A stretch of 64,000 bases of DNA, taken from Papaver somniferum (taxonomy: Eukaryota > Streptophyta > Magnoliopsida > Ranunculales > Papaveraceae). The stretch spans positions 85,016,374 through 85,080,373 of the forward strand of contig NC_039368.1 of the NCBI RefSeq assembly GCF_003573695.1, read 5' to 3'. The notes below the pieces were generated by a model that was not told the origin of the DNA, ran no database searches, and saw nothing but the letters and a program-made list of their open reading frames with translations. Both the position numbers and the translations under genes were made by a program. Below, one piece after another: positions 33,345 to 46,303 of this stretch. Numbering within the stretch: position 1 is the first letter of the stretch; the number at the start of each line of letters is the position of its first letter.

Positions 33345-35118
33345 CTAGACTTCTTGTCCTAGTGATCCAAAACCATCGACTGGCCAAATCTACAAAAACA
33401 GCAGCTAATAAAAGTGAACTTTCATTCCCAAAACAAAATTAGTGACTAAAACGCTTGGAACTGCAAAATAGCAAAATCACCTTCAATTACATCGAAGCCA
33501 AGTTAATTATGACATCAATTTGGCAAAAACATTGAACTTATACATCAAAAGACCTATATGTTGGTAAGCCACGGTTGGGTTGTTGGTGGACAGGATTTTG
33601 ACAGTAGATGTGATGAATTCCCTAGTTTTTAGAGCGAATTTGGCAACAAGACTGACAGTGTTCAGAAGTTGGGATAATGGTGGATGCCGTGATGTGGAGG
33701 TCGGGCAAATGAGTTCTGGCAGGGTGGAAGTGTTAGTCTGAACTATGCTGATTGTTTCAATGCTGTTATATGATGCTGAAGATAAAACGAAAAGCCCCGG
33801 CACTGTTGTGATGTCCCTAAAATTGGTTGTGATTGGGGTAATAGAAGGGTAGTTTATCTCTGTAGCCAAAAGCAAACCCCTTTGCAACACTTTTGTTCTA
33901 CTATTTCAACTTACAAAGGTTTTCAGTTTAAAACATCCTCTATATGCAAATTTCACCGTGATAGTCAGGTTACCAGTTCACTGATTGAGATCAAATACAA
34001 TACTTGATAACTTTCTTTGGAAAATAGTTCCAACAACCATCTAGCAAGGAACACTGAAAGGGTTTGGGCTAAACCCAAAAAAGCTTCAATTTTTCTTCAC
34101 TGACCATTACTTATGAATGTACCTAAGGTTAAGACCTACATCATTTCGTGAAAATCAGGTTTGCAGCTGGACACTACATTTCTTATCACGCTTCTTTGTT
34201 CACTTGGAAACAATCCTAGTCTTGCTATATCTTTGTCCCCCACACGAACTATGTTTTACGTTTTGTTTGAAACATTTCTTACTACCATTATTGACAGTTC
34301 TGCTGCTCAATTCTGATCGACAACACATTAAAATTTAAAATCCTAACACCAAGCATACATATATAAATGAAAAGAACAAACTAAAAAAGCTCACCCTGAA
34401 AAACACCTTGCCTTGAACAAGACCATACGGAATAGAACCAAAATGGCGCGAATCATTTGAGGAATATATGTTATCTCCCTGGATCCAAACATGTCCTTTC
34501 GGCACCTGTTCCAGACAAGTAAAACACAAAAGTTCAACAATGTAGTAACATTTTAACGACATCCTTGAGAGAAGCTTATATGTTGAGAACCTTGAAATAA
34601 GAGACATAACTTGTTTCATAGGTTATTGATTTTTGCAAAGATGTACCAATCAAAACGCTTCGGAACAACAACAATCCTTACCGTAATAGTTCGACATTTC
34701 TCCGAATTCTTGGGGTCGACAATGTAAGTTACAGTATCTCCTTCCATACCCATAATTCGTTTAACAACAATCTTTTTTGGATTTTCAGGTGAGCGTGCAG
34801 TCACTATATCTCCATTTTGCACCTTCCCTAAACGAATCGATATCTTTTCTGACAAAATCCAATCACCTGTTAGCTTCAGAGTTGGAAGCATACTAGGACC
34901 ATGCCCCTGAAAAGAAACAGCAAAAAATGACAAACCTTTCGAACATAATTGTTTCAGATAATAGAGAATTGGAATTAGGATTTGCTTACAAGAAGAGGAC
35001 TGCAGATGTAGGTGTTAGTAACATGAAGAACGCAAAACAATTTTCCAGCTAGAAATGTCTTATCAAATGCTTCTTTCACAATGCTCTTGTATTTCAACAG
35101 ATTTCTTAATCCATTCAT
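33345..35118 (-). CDS. IMP1: Mitochondrial inner membrane protease subunit 1 (four exons)
   Basis: Peptidase family S26 (type I signal peptidase fold). It cleaves sorting signals of proteins in the intermembrane space together with subunit 2. Minus-strand exons: 35118-34990 (43 codons, MNGLRNLLKYKS ... VTNTYICSPLL), 34906-34682 (75 codons), 34505-34395 (37 codons) and 33389-33345 (14 codons plus TAG). All junctions are GT/AG and phase 0, giving 169 residues, the normal size. Exon 2 carries the nucleophile in GPSMLPTL (Ser48) and the general base in KIVVKRIMGMEGD (Lys92). Exon 3 carries GHVWIQGDNIYSSNDSRHFG (box E region). The last exon encodes IWPVDGFGSLGQEV. An upstream in-frame ATG at 35175 would add 19 residues. 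The gene appears intact; exons were placed by homology to the known protein pattern. Confidence 0.9.
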
Positions 35119-35175
35119 CTCTGAATTTTCATCTATCTGTGATTCTTTAAATTGACACCAAGAGATAAAACCCAA

Positions 35176-36010
35176 TTCCAGGAATTCCTAAATAAATTAA
35201 ACTACCACAGATTCTGTTTTCTCAGGAAATTAATACAGTACAAACTAACAGAATTGATGAATTGGCTCCAAATTTGAGCATTTCCTATTAAAAGATTGAG
35301 AATAGAGAAATTAGGGGGCATAAATGCATACCAAAAGTAACCGGTACTTGTCTCAATTCCTTCTGTTGTGGACAAAATGTTGAAGATGCAGATTCTGGGT
35401 TTCCATTAATGGAGTTTTTGACCGACTGTTCTTGGGAAACTGATGCAATATCTTACCAATATTGGGTTTTTAGGATCGGAAAAAAAAACAAAATATCTTC
35501 GGGTGAAATACAGATGTACCCATGTTATTTTGGGAGGAAACAAATGTATCCCGTTTTTTTCACTTTTACAAATGTATCCCGATTTGGACCGTTTTTTGAA
35601 AAAATGACTAACGGAGAATTATCCTCCACGTGTACAGTTAAGTCATGCCAACTCACTTGACAACTCGTCCATTGTTTAATGTCAGTTGTGTACATGTCAT
35701 ATCTATACATCTACGTGGCAAATTTTTTTCTCTTCCATATATAATTCTCTCTCTCGCACATCTCTACTTTCTCTACTTTTTTTTTGTAACTGTTTCAGAT
35801 CGGGTGGTGGGATGGATGTTTCAAAAGCCTCAACTTCAAGCATCAGCAACAACAAAATCATGGGAAAAGTACATGAAATATGTAAATGTAACTGGAATAG
35901 TTTAACAAAGACTTGTCTATTTCAGAAACTGCATTGTCTTATCTTAACATAACATTCCAGAAATTGTCTTAAGATACATAACAATCCATCATACTAAACA
36001 TAAAAATAAA
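35176..36010. other. Promoter side of IMP1 and intergenic repeats
   Basis: The word ACAAATGTATCCCG occurs at about 35540 and 35570 with a related ACAGATGTACCC at 35511, then a CTAACGGAG element. This is a style seen in dispersed plant repeats. No gene recognised. Confidence 0.4.
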
Positions 36011-36020
36011 CTAGGTACAT

Positions 36021-36383
36021 CTAAAGCTTCGTATACTTCTTTGCTTTCTTCTTTCTTTTTGGGCCTGGAGTTGTAAAGGTAATGTTGTTGCTAACAGATG
36101 CAACATGGATGTTGTGCTGACTGAAAGTGGGTTGAGAACAAGAATCATCACCTTCCTTTCTCTTGACACCTTTGGCTTTTGCAGAATATATTGCAGTTGG
36201 CTGAGAAGAAGAAGCAAAACTTGTTGAAGTATTTGATTTGTTGTTGTTGTTTCCACCCCTAGCAGAAGGTTGAGGATTTGCTGCAGATGAACCTCCAGAA
36301 TTTGCATCAGCTGTAGCTTTGCACTTTCTCTTTGGTGGAGCATCAACTATTGTCTTCTTTGAATCCTTTAGGATTTCCTCCAA
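36021..36383 (-). CDS. Unrecognised Ser/Asn-rich, basic-tailed ORF
   Basis: 120 codons. Low-complexity Ser/Asn/Gly centre (ARGGNNNNKSNTSTS), three basic clusters (PPKRKCK, KGVKRKEGDD, PKRKKKAKKYTKL) that could be nuclear localisation signals. The frame just upstream is closed. It may be the 3' end of a transposase-like or DNA-binding protein gene. I do not recognise it. Confidence 0.3.
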   Translation of the reverse strand: MEEILKDSKKTIVDAPPKRKCKATADANSGGSSAANPQPSARGGNNNNKSNTSTSFASSSQPTAIYSAKAKGVKRKEGDDSCSQPTFSQHNIHVASVSNNITFTTPGPKRKKKAKKYTKL

Positions 36384-36606
36384 CTAGACCTCCAACACAA
36401 GTTGTTGAGTAGTGATAACCAACAGTAAAGCTTTCACAGCATATGTAAATTACTTCTACGGGATTCTCCTCTTTTTTTCTTTTGCTTAAAGTCAATAATA
36501 CTTCTTTTTACATGATACTAGCTCACATAATATTAGTTTATCTGTCAGCAGCCATAGAATGAGTTTACAAATGACAGGATTCTACCAAAAATGCTTAATC
36601 AAATAT

Positions 36607-37121
36607 AGTAACAGGTTAACAGCCTGCTTGTGCTTATATTGTCAACCCTCTAATGTTCACACTGCTAGATCATCTTATTTTGCATGTGAGTAACAAACAA
36701 ATGACTCATTCAATTCACATATTGTGTGCTGTTATGTCTGTTATGCTTTTTGGGCAAAGAGTTTAAATGACAATAATTATATTTCCTGTCAAAGCTCTAG
36801 GGAAGAAATCACAACTGAATCTCTTATAGCTGCAAGTACAAAGGAGAATTGCAACAAGAATTAATTCTACGTTGATCACCAGCTTCTTCTATTTTATCTA
36901 ATCATTCACTAATACAAAAAGAATCATGGAATCGTATAATATTTCTTATACACAGTGGAAGTTCCGTTACAAACAATTTTTGCAGTCATAGTGCATTTTG
37001 GAAGTAGGAACTAACGGAGAAGGTTTCTTTAATTTGCATTAAAGAGGCGACGATATTACAGATTATGGAATGAAGAAACCGGCCTTTGGTTTTGAGCATT
37101 GGGCACAGTAGATGCATGTAT
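36607..37121 (+). repeat. Flank unit F1 (genomic sequence before the 5' LTR)
   Basis: 515 bp ending GATGCATGTAT directly before the LTR. Its last 447 bp recur at 56104-56550, 58084-58530 and 60066-60512. The full 515 bp recurs at 61190-61704. No ORF of note. Confidence 0.85.
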
Positions 37122-38646
37122 TGATAAACACATTTATGTGTCTATTTTGATCTCAATTATGTGTATTGTTAGTGCTCGCTTTTATACTTATTTGATTATT
37201 TTATGTTTTTGTAGGTGTTTTTGGAGAAATAAGCTTTTGCGCGAAAATTGGCTCAAAAAAGTGGTATTTGCGCTCGTGGGAGGAAATCACTAAAGACACT
37301 CTTTATTTGGATAAGGGGCACTCAATTACTAAGGGGAACCTACTTGTTATTTACACCCAGGACACCCTAAGTGTTAAAAGCACCCATCAGCAGGATAAGG
37401 GGTGTCATCTTCTACATTTGAATTTTTGCTTTTTGGCGAGGAACTCGTTGCAGCATCGTGTTGGAGCAAGACAGTGCGATAAATATTCACGGGAATGGAT
37501 AAAGTTTGATTGATAATGAGTATTGGTGACAAACCAGCGATGGTAAGAGAGTTTGTATTAGCACAGAAGACGTGTGAGAAGTTTAACATTCGTTCTCAAA
37601 GAAAACAGAGAAGGGATATATTCTCAGGTTTATTGGCTTTGCTTTTGGAAAGTACGTGGAAACATTGTCGAGTATGTTGATGATTTGGGAAGATGCGTGA
37701 ATGATTGGGAGAGTATATTGGGATCATATCCTATATTTACTAATGAGAGTTTTAATCAAAATAGGGAAGAAAATCTGTGACCTTTTTGGAAAAGAAAACC
37801 AGAGTTTTAATCGGTATTTTTGGTTGTTGTGTATATAAATAGGATGCTGGGAGCGAAACAGGGAGGGAAGAAAACCTTAGGAGAAGTTTAGAACACCACA
37901 GAGCTCCAGAGATCGGGTTGCAGGAAATCGTTTCTGCTGGTGCACAAGGAAGAACACGAAGAACAAAAGGCCATTGAAGACAGTCGTTTCTGGGGTCTTA
38001 AAATCAGCGAGAAAGGAACAGTATTTACAACAGTTTTCTGTAACAGTTCCATTGTAACAGCTGTTTTGCAACACTAATACATTGTTGCAAACAGTCTGTG
38101 TTATTACTTTTCACTCTTTTAATCATCTTTTGAACAACAAACGGATATTTTGAGATCATGATTAATATGAGGAGCTAAACCCCATTGCTATAGAGGAAGC
38201 GATTTTCCCAACAAAAAGTGGTATATTCTATTTTATCTTTTTATTTGCAATAAATATATGATTATTTGCCTTGAACTATTATTGAATATGATTTTTATTT
38301 GAGTGATTGTGATCTATTTTGATGGAGTATGCTTAGTTTTAAGACTTTTGATGCTTCATACTTGGTATTTACAATTACTACTTTTGAAAATCTACTTGTT
38401 GCAATATTTTATAATCAAATCAAACGAGAAAATTGCATAAATATAAGTATTGGTTTAATCACTTTGAACTTGGAAAATAGTGGAATCTTAGCCTCAGTGT
38501 TTCTTTTAATATTGATATCATCTTTGATTGAGTTTGCTAAAAATTTTAGTAAGTTTTCTATTTTAATATTAGAATTTAAGTCTAATTAGTATCCTTCACA
38601 AGTCTGAGAATCAAACCACTTTTACCACCATCTACAAATCACATCA
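37122..38646 (+). repeat. LTR1: 5' LTR of the Athila-like element
   Basis: TGATAAACACATTTATGTGT ... AATCACATCA. TATA box GTATATAAAT at 37831-37840, so U3 is about 740 bp. It carries variants shared with the truncated LTR5 (for example CCCATCAGCAGG and GATAAATATT) that are absent from LTR2-LTR4. Confidence 0.9.
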
Positions 38647-38649
38647 ATT

Positions 38650-38668
38650 TTTGGCGTCGCCGACGCGG
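38650..38668 (+). other. Primer binding site, degenerate tRNA-Asp type
   Basis: TTGGCGTCGCCGACGCGGA begins four bases after the LTR. It keeps TGGCG and several later positions of the TGGCGCCGTTGCCGGGGA consensus but is diverged. Confidence 0.55.
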
Positions 38669-39710
38669 AATTGCTTTTAGGGTTTTAGATTTTTTATTTT
38701 TTATTATTTTTGTCCTTTTTTATGTTTTTGGGTATTTATCTTGTGTCTACAGGTTCTGGATCATAAAGGAAATTAAGCCAAGGAGTTTGGTGATTTCATA
38801 AAGACTTGGAGCTAAAGGTTAAAGCAAAAAAGAACAGAAAAGAAGACAATTTTAGTTTAGGGTTTGTTTATTTTATTTTAAAAAAAATTGTATTGGGGTT
38901 TATTATTTTTGTAATTTTTCTTTATTTTTTTGGACTTTTGGACTTTGGGACGTTATTTTTTTATTACCCTACGGAAGGGTACTTTAAATATAAACTGTTT
39001 GCAGAGAAGGAGAACAATTACGATATTGTCTCTCCACCTTGGGTTCGTACACTATACATCGGAGTCAGTGGCCCGAGTCGACTTCAACAGATTCATCCCC
39101 CGTCTGGAACGGGAGGTAAGATTCTAAACACTCGCGAATCCCCTGTCAGCGAGTTACTGGACTCCTTCGTATGCATATATGTTGAGGACTGAATACGGAC
39201 ATTTATTTTTCTAGTAAAGGGAAAGGCCTGGCCATACAAGATAAGGGTTCGGATTTCTTCACCGTTCTCTTCTTGCCCGCTTTAGGAACACGTAACCTAC
39301 GCGAACCTAAGCCTAAAATTTTGACTAGAACGAGACCGATAGGGTAGCGAGCTTAACAGGAAAGTCATTCGAAAAATATTGGTTACTCTTTTAAGCATAC
39401 TTCGAAATTCTTGACGGTTTCTGTAAGTTGAATGCGTGACTGCGCCGCCTTGTAATACCGGTGAGGCCTTGGGTATCAAATCTCTACCGAGCTTCCCTCG
39501 CCTCTATTCAACTTACATTAACTCGGATTGATTCCATAGGGGTTTGCTTAAATTGTAACGAATTCCCGTTCGAAGGATTAGAAGTTGGTCTAAAAACAAT
39601 CTAAGTGGAGCCATCATGCTTTTTGTTTGCTAGAAATCGATATGTTTGATTTGGTTGAGTCGGCCTTGATCTGTGTTTGCTTACCCTTCCAATTTAGAAA
39701 ATTCGATTGT
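38669..39710 (+). other. Leader (5' UTR) of the Athila-like element
   Basis: About 1 kb without coding function. The words ACCCTACGGAAGGGTA (about 38966), CACTCGCGAATCCCCTGTCA (about 39129) and GGTCTAAAAACAATCTAAGTGG (about 39586) recur in inverse orientation in the leader of element 1 (about 21440, 21260 and 20800). This ties the two elements together. Confidence 0.75.
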
Positions 39711-40856
39711 ATGCATGAACGTAAAAGAGACGCACTAGGTAGATTTGTTAAATAGAAACCTAGTAGTTCGAAGCGTCTCGATTACCTTAATATAGAAAGT
39801 CCGACTTTTGAAGAGTCTGTTTTTGAACGTTCTTTGACTGAGGAGAGAATCCATGTTGCTCCGATAGCGCCAGAAATGGCAACTTTTAAAGCTTTGTTGA
39901 ATCCAACTAGGACTACTCGTCCTTCGTGTATTAAGTTAGCTGAAACGGAGGCACCCTATAAACTGAAACCTGGGACCTTACAGATGCTCCCAATCTTTTT
40001 AGGGAAAGAAAATGAAAACCCTTATTACCATGTTAGGGATTTTGAGGAAATTTGTAGTACTCTAAGAATTAGAGGCTTAGATGATGATGCTTTGAAACTT
40101 AGGTTATTCTCATTTTCCCTGAAAGATAAGGCCAAGTCGTGGCTGTATAGTTTGGACTCCGAGTCAATTGAGACATATAAACAACTTACATCTGCCTTCT
40201 TCAATAAGTTTTTCACTAGGCACAAAACATCGTCTATTAGGACGCAAATATGCACATTTTCACAACAAGAGGGAGAATCTTTATATAGGTATTTGGAAAG
40301 GTTCAATGATTTATTATCCCAGTGTCCTCATCATGGTTTAGAAAAGGTTAGGCTAGTTCAGATCCTTTATGAGGGTTTAGATTGTTCCACAATGACCATG
40401 GTTGAGTCTCTATGCACTGGTGGATTTGAAAACCAAACTGTTGATACGGCGATGGAAATTTTTAATGAAATCGCCAAAAAAACCCAGCAATGGGAAAATA
40501 GTAGGGCACCCCAGAAAACAATTCTTTTAAGTAGAGGAAACGTTAATAGGGTAGAAGGAGGCTATGAATCAGATGCCAAAATTGCTACTAAAGCAAAAAG
40601 GTTAGAAGCCTTAGAAGTGGGCCAGACTAATGGTAGAGTGGAGCCTTTTTGGGAAGGACATAATATTGAAGAGCAGGACAATGCTCTTTATAATAAAACT
40701 AGATTTGATAACCGTCAAAAGATTGACCCATATTCAGAAACCTATAATCCTGGTTGGAGAAACCATCCGAAACTTTCGTGGTCTAAGGGCCAAAGTCAAG
40801 GTCAGTTTAGTAATTCTAATGCTCCCCCAGGTTTTGGCTATACTAAGAATCCTTAA
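39711..40856 (+). pseudogene. gag of the Athila-like element
   Basis: Likely start ATG 39711 (MHERKRDALGRFVK), with TAG as codon 15 (39753-39755). The frame then stays open to TAA 40854. Blocks: IHVAPIAPEMATFKALL, the retrotransposon gag core (FEEICSTLRIRGLDDDALKL, LFSFSLKDKAKSWLYSL, FFNKFFTRHKTSSIR, YRYLERFNDLLSQCPHHG) and the C-terminal YNPGWRNHPKLSWSKGQ. Gag forms the intracellular particle. The same frame continues beyond the stop, as in single gag-pol frames of this group. Confidence 0.88.
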
Positions 40857-41051
40857 GGACTAGCTCAGTTTCAGAATCAGTCAGATAAGAAAATCCTAAG
40901 TTTATAGGAATCTCTCGCCTTGTTAACTCAGCAAACTGCAAAATTTCAGTTATCCGTAGAACAGAGTCTACAAACTAGTAACAGGATTGGACAAGAAAAT
41001 AATCAGGCTATTTCCGAGTTAAAAACCTAGGTTGGTCTGATAAGTGATTCT

Positions 41052-42468
41052 TTGAGAGAAAAAGGTAAATTTCCTAGTCAAACACAACCCAACCCTAGAG
41101 GAGTTCATGAATTAGGTGCAAAACCATCGAATCAATTGAATGTTGTTAGAACCCTTAGAAGTGGTAGAGTTGTAGGCAATAAGGTAACCATGCCCGATAG
41201 TGAACATACTGTAGTTCACCTCTCAGGATCTCACCTCTCAGGACCAGTAGCTAAAGAGGCTGATAAAGTTTTTGATGATGTGAATTCGGTTCCTGAAAGG
41301 TCTGATTTTAGGTCTAGAGCCCCATTTCCTCAGTTATTAGTACCAACAAAGAAGGAATCGAACTTTAATGATATAGTGGAGGTTTTTAAGAAAGTTACCA
41401 TAAACCTTCCCTTATTAGATGCAATTAGGCAAATTCCTGCTTATGCCAAGTTCCTTAAGGATATGTGTACGCGAAAGCGAAAACTTAGCGTCCATAAGAA
41501 AGCCTTTTTAGCTAGTCACGTAAGTTCAATCATTCACAACTCCGAAGTACAAAGACCCAGGTTCTCCTACCATTGCTTGCACAATAGGTAACTTCCGGGT
41601 AGAAAAAGATTTACTTGACTTAGGATCCAGTGTGAACTTACTGCCATTCCATGTATACTTACAGCTAGGACTTGGTGAAATGAAACCTACTCAGAGGACA
41701 CTGCAGTTAGCTGATAGGTCTGTTAAAATCCCTCGAGGTGTTATCGAGGATGTTCTTATTGAGGTCGACAAGTTTATTTATCCAGTGGATTTCGTGGTCC
41801 TAGATACCCAACCTGTCCCTGACCTAGAGAACCAGATACCTGTGATTTTAGGTCGCCCATTTTTAGCTACGTCTAATGCGATCATTAACTGTCGAAATGG
41901 TGTGATGAGTTTTTCTTTTGGTAATATGACTATGGAGATGAACATTTTTAATGTCAGTAAGCAACCTCATGAGCTAGATGACACATGTGTTGAGGAGGTG
42001 AACATGATAGAGTCCTTAGTTCAGGAGTCATTACCAAACATCTTGTCTGAAGACCCATTAGAAAGTTGTCTATCCCATTTTGGTTTAGATTTTGACGACG
42101 ATAGCACTATTGAACATGTGAATGCTCTATTAAATTCTACCCCTGTGTTAGACACTTATATATGGAAATCTAGGTTCGAACCATTACCAGTCTCTGAGAC
42201 TACTCTCATTCCTTCTTTAGAAGATCCCCCAAAGTTGGACCCTAAACCACTACCCGGTACTATAAAGTATGTGTTTTTAGGTCCATATAAGACTTTACCT
42301 GTGATTATAGCTTCCGATTTGGATAGTGATCAGGAAAGTAGGCTAGTAAATGTACTTCAAGACAATAAGGGATCTTTAGGGTGGACTATAACAGACATTA
42401 AGGGTATAAGTCCTTCTGTGTGTATGCATCAGATTCATTTAGAGGAAGACTCCAAACCTTCTAGGTAG
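41052..42468 (+). pseudogene. Protease region of pol
   Basis: 41052-41591 (gag-pol linker: LRSGRVVGNKV, FLKDMCTRKRKLSVHKK) is in frame with gag. A +1 shift then leads to the retropepsin (LLDLGSSVNLLPFHVY, catalytic D-L-G near 41615; VILGRPFLATSNAIINCRNG) running to TAG 42466-42468. That stop replaces the codon before MQRRLNPNMKEVV at the RT start. Confidence 0.85.
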
Positions 42469-43062
42469 ATGCAACGTCGACTGAACCCTAACATGAAAGA
42501 GGTAGTTCGAAAAGAGGTTCTTAAGTTGTTAGATGCGGGTATTATTTACCCAATTTCAGACAGTAAGTGGGTCAGCCTTGTTCATGTTGTCCCCAAGAAA
42601 TCAGGTATCACTGTAGTCCAGAATGATAATAATGAATTAATCCCAACCCGAGTGACCACGGGATGGCGTGTGTGTATTGACTATAGGAAATTGAACAAGG
42701 TCACAAGGAAGGATCACTTTCCCCTTCCTTTTATCGACCAAATGCTAGAGCGATTAGCTGGACATAGTCACTATTGCTTCTTAGATGGCTACTCCGGTTA
42801 TAATCAGATCGTTATTGCCCCAGAAGACCAAGATAAAACCACTTTTACCTGTCCCTTTGGTACCTTTGCTTATAGAAGCATGCCTTTCGGGATATGTAAT
42901 GCCCCTGTAACTTTTCAGCGCTGTATGATGAGCATATTTTCTGATATGGTAGAACGGTTCTTAGAGGTCTTTATGGATGATTTTCCAGTGTTTGGTTCAT
43001 CTTTCGATGAGTGCTTGCATCATTTGACATTAGTGTTGACTAGGTGTAAGGAAAAAAATTAG
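42469..43062 (+). pseudogene. Reverse transcriptase of the Athila-like element
   Basis: Open for 197 codons: QRRLNPNMKEVVRKEVLKLL, VPKKSG, WRVCIDYRKLNKVTRKDHFP, FLDGYSGYNQI, FAYRSMPFGICNAPVTFQRC and the catalytic FMDDFPVFG. All palm motifs are present, including both Asp of FMDD. A stop follows at 43060 and the thumb/RNase H start continues in another frame. Confidence 0.92.
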
Positions 43063-43326
43063 TGCTTAATTGGAAAAAATATCATTTCATGGTTAAATCG
43101 GGAATTGTGTTAGGGCACATCGTATCTTCAAAGGGTATAGAGGTAGACAAAGCCAAAGTTGACCTTATTAAGACTTACAGGTCCCAAAAACCGTAAAATA
43201 TATTAGGTCATTCCTAGGACATGCAGGTTTTTACTGTCGATTCATTAAGGATTTTAGCTTTATTTCTAGACCTCTTTGCAATTTGCTTGCAAAAGATGTT
43301 AAGTTTGTCTTTGATGATGCTTGTTT
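43063..43326 (+). pseudogene. RT thumb / RNase H beginning, cut by the nested element
   Basis: GIVLGHIVSSKGIEVDKAKV, a frameshift, then RSFLGHAGFYCRFIKDFS and CNLLAKDVKFVFDDACF. The reading ends where sequence of the nested element begins (about 43327). The rest of RNase H and the integrase N-terminus are not found in the window. Confidence 0.8.
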
Positions 43327-43914
43327 TGAATGGGAGAAAGCCCACTGTTGGTTTTGTGTTTGCTTTGGCTCAGCTGGTTTGAAAACGTTTGGTGAAACTG
43401 AGTCCAAAATCTCGGCCTAGAATTTGGGTACTCGGCCCACTAACGAGTTAACCTAGCGTGATCGGTTACAAGCTCAGCTGGGTTTAAAAACCCAGAATAA
43501 AAAATACCAGTCCAAATTAAACAAGCTCACAAAAATTAAATACAAGCCCACAAATTAAACAAACAAGCCCACAAAAATTAATTACAAACCCAACAGAAAA
43601 TAAAAAGCCCAAAAATTGGCTTTAATATTACAAGCCCACAAAAAAATTGGAAGCCCACAATTCGGGTTCTCTTAAATGGGTTACCTTTTAAGCACAGCCC
43701 AGCTGCTCTGATATTGTTGCAAAAACCCAGTTGGGCTTTGGTTCTTTTCCTTGGTGGCGTCCCAGCAGAGGAAAAACCGAGTTCAGAACAGCAGGTCCAA
43801 CAGCAAATGAAGTGAAGCAGATGCAGATGCAAATGTTATACAGTGAAATGGAAAAATAGCTAATAAAACTACTAGAGAAACAAACCTGAGTCCCCGGCAG
43901 CGGCGCCAAAAACT
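43327..43914 (-). repeat. Extra partial leader + PBS copy of element 2
   Basis: Matches 49675-50264 with scattered substitutions. It includes a second PBS (minus-strand TGGCGCCGCTGCCGGGGA, 43891-43908) touching the left LTR. Its left end joins the Athila-like RNase H region inside the shared word TTTTGAATGGGAG. Confidence 0.85.
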
Positions 43915-46287
43915 TGGTGGGCCCGGGAAAGCGTATAAAATTGAAGCGAAATGAAACGGGCCTACAGTAATACCGCAAGTGCACGGTCGTCAGTTGTAGC
44001 TCGTGCAAGTACGGGTCGATCCACAGAGACTGGGGGTGTTTGGAGTTTCTAGCTATTTGGGCTCTAAATTGCTATTGGGCTTAGTGGGTTTTTGTAACAA
44101 TGAAATGGTTTTGGGCTCAGTGGGCTTTTGGATTGACTGTGAACTTATGGGCTTTTGGTCTTTTGATGTGAACTGGGCTTGGTAACAATGAACTGGGCCT
44201 TAGGCCTTAACCTGAACTGTGGCTGGGCCTTGAACTAAACTTTGGTCTTAGCTGAGCCAAGCTCAGTTGCAGCAGCAGTGCAAAGGGCAGGTGCTCAGCA
44301 GGGAAAGGGAGAGCAGGAGCTGTGCAGGCAGACAAGGTAAAGCAGGCTCTAGGCAGACAGGGCACTAAATCACACAGGGCCAAGGATGGCATTTACAATG
44401 ACATGTACAAATAAAAAGGGACAATGGTATATACATGGAAGCAACACAGGGCAAAAGGATGCAAATTTACAATGGCAATGAAGATGGTAGTGAAATAATG
44501 AGACAATGGATGATAAAACAATAAACACAAGAAAACAGATACAAATACAAAACACAAAACAGGTGACAGTGGCAGTGGAGAGTGATAGTGAAGAAAAGCA
44601 AAGGAAATGGTGAAAATGGCAGTGAGGATGGCAATGGAAATGAAGCAAAGAGAAAGACCAAGGCAGTGAAGTAAATGTGACAGTGAAGCAAAGGTAACAG
44701 TGGCAGTTAACAGGAAACAAAGCCAAATAAACCAAGGATGTTAGCCAAGGGCAGGGAGGAGTTTGCAGCTGTGGCTAAGCTAAGGCTTAGAATCCACCTT
44801 GTGTCCTAGCTAAACAATGCAATTCTAGATTTAAAAACTTAAGCATCCAACTAGAATGGGAAGAAAATCAACTTGCTCACTGATTTGCCCCTAGCATTGA
44901 CTGTCTTTTGAAAGCACAGTCAATCACAGGCATATCAGAGCACCAACTTCTTCCCATTACTCAAGCGAAACAGGCCTTCCTAGCAATTCATCATTCAATA
45001 GCGCACTAAGGTTTCATCTGAGCCTCAGCAGTAAACTCAGAACATAATTAACATTAAAATGGAACTAAACATGATCATGTGAAATAACATAGCATTTAAA
45101 CAACTAAACAATGAATGAAAATTGCAAATGAAGAACCCTAAAAATTAACAGTGAAAACAAATTGACATTAAATTAAATTAACCCAATTAGGGGGTTTCTC
45201 GGATGACCCAAGAACAACCTTTGCATTCTCTACAGCTTCCCTTTTATAGTTTTTTCAAAAATACAAAACCCTAATTCGAAACCCTAATTTTTTGGGGAAA
45301 ATCAAATTCTCTCACCAATTTCCTGAATTGAGCTCGACCCATGCTTTGGGTATGTCCCCTCTGCTCTTCTGAAGATTTTCCTGCCCTCAATTTTGTCTTC
45401 TCCTCGCTGTTGGTGAAACCCTAGCTCGAGATTTCTTGTCAAACCCACACCTAGGGTTCAGAGATGTGAATTTGGAAAGAAGTCTAGGCTAGAGAGAGAT
45501 GTCGTGGTGTTGTCGGGTGGTTGTGGTGGTGGTGTGGTTCGAGAAGAAGGTGTAGCTGGTGGAGGTGATGGAGTTGCAGAACTGTGGAGCAGCTCTCTGC
45601 AGTTTGGGGAAGATGAGAAGAAGAACCCGATGGAGAAGAAGGGTCCGTTTGGTTGGGTAATAGGGTTCGGTGACTAGGGTGTGAAGCAGGGATAGCGAAC
45701 TTTGATGAACATCGAGTAAAGAGCGTTGGATGATCCCATATAGATTGAATCGAACGGCTACGATGGAGAGGTATGTGGCGACCGTTGGATTATGAGATAC
45801 AACAAAATTGATGGCTTCAGATGGAGTTAGGTACTATGGTGTTTGACAGGAGCCTCGGATTTTGATGCACAATGATGAGGCGACCGTTGGATGACAAGAT
45901 GGATCCAATCTGACGGCTCTCATGGAAATGGGTGTGGATAATGGAAATGGATTTGGGTAAGGGTTTTGGGCCTTGGGTATGCCAAGCCCATATCTTCTTT
46001 AAGAACAGTTCTTCCTCTTCAAACCCACTCCTAGTTGATCCGGCTCTTGCAAACATCATTCTTTGCTTCCTCCTAGCGAGAGTCTTTGCCGTTCCTTTAC
46101 TCTTTTCGCTCCGTGAGTTAACCAGGCTTTATTTAGTACCTAAAAATGCAAAATTAATTAAGAAAAGTATTTATTCTTGAAAACAACGAAAACACAGAAT
46201 ATGGGATAAAATGTAGAATTAATGCACAAAAGATGAGTTAAATGCCAAGAAAAATATATAGAAATATGCACTTTTTAGCACTCATCA
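43915..46287 (-). repeat. 3' LTR of element 2
   Basis: On the element strand TGATGAGTGCTAAAAAGTGC ... CGGGCCCACCA. Interior contains purine-rich, weakly repetitive GCAGTGG/AATGGAAATG words (44400-44700). Open frames here (for example 44370-44735) are by-products of that composition. Confidence 0.88.
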
Positions 46288-46303
46288 AATACCCCCAAAC
46301 CTG
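46288..46303 (-). other. Polypurine tract of element 2
   Basis: The minus strand CAGGTTTGGGGGTATT directly precedes the 3' LTR, like the PPT of element 1 and the Athila-like element. Confidence 0.82.

Noticed and set aside
33507..33890. 127-codon minus-strand frame
   Set aside because: It falls entirely within the last intron of the IMP1 gene and has no recognisable motif.
44370..44735. Hydrophobic Cys/His/Leu-rich minus-strand frame, repeated at 50723-51088
   Set aside because: Composition effect of purine-rich repetitive DNA inside the LTRs of element 2.
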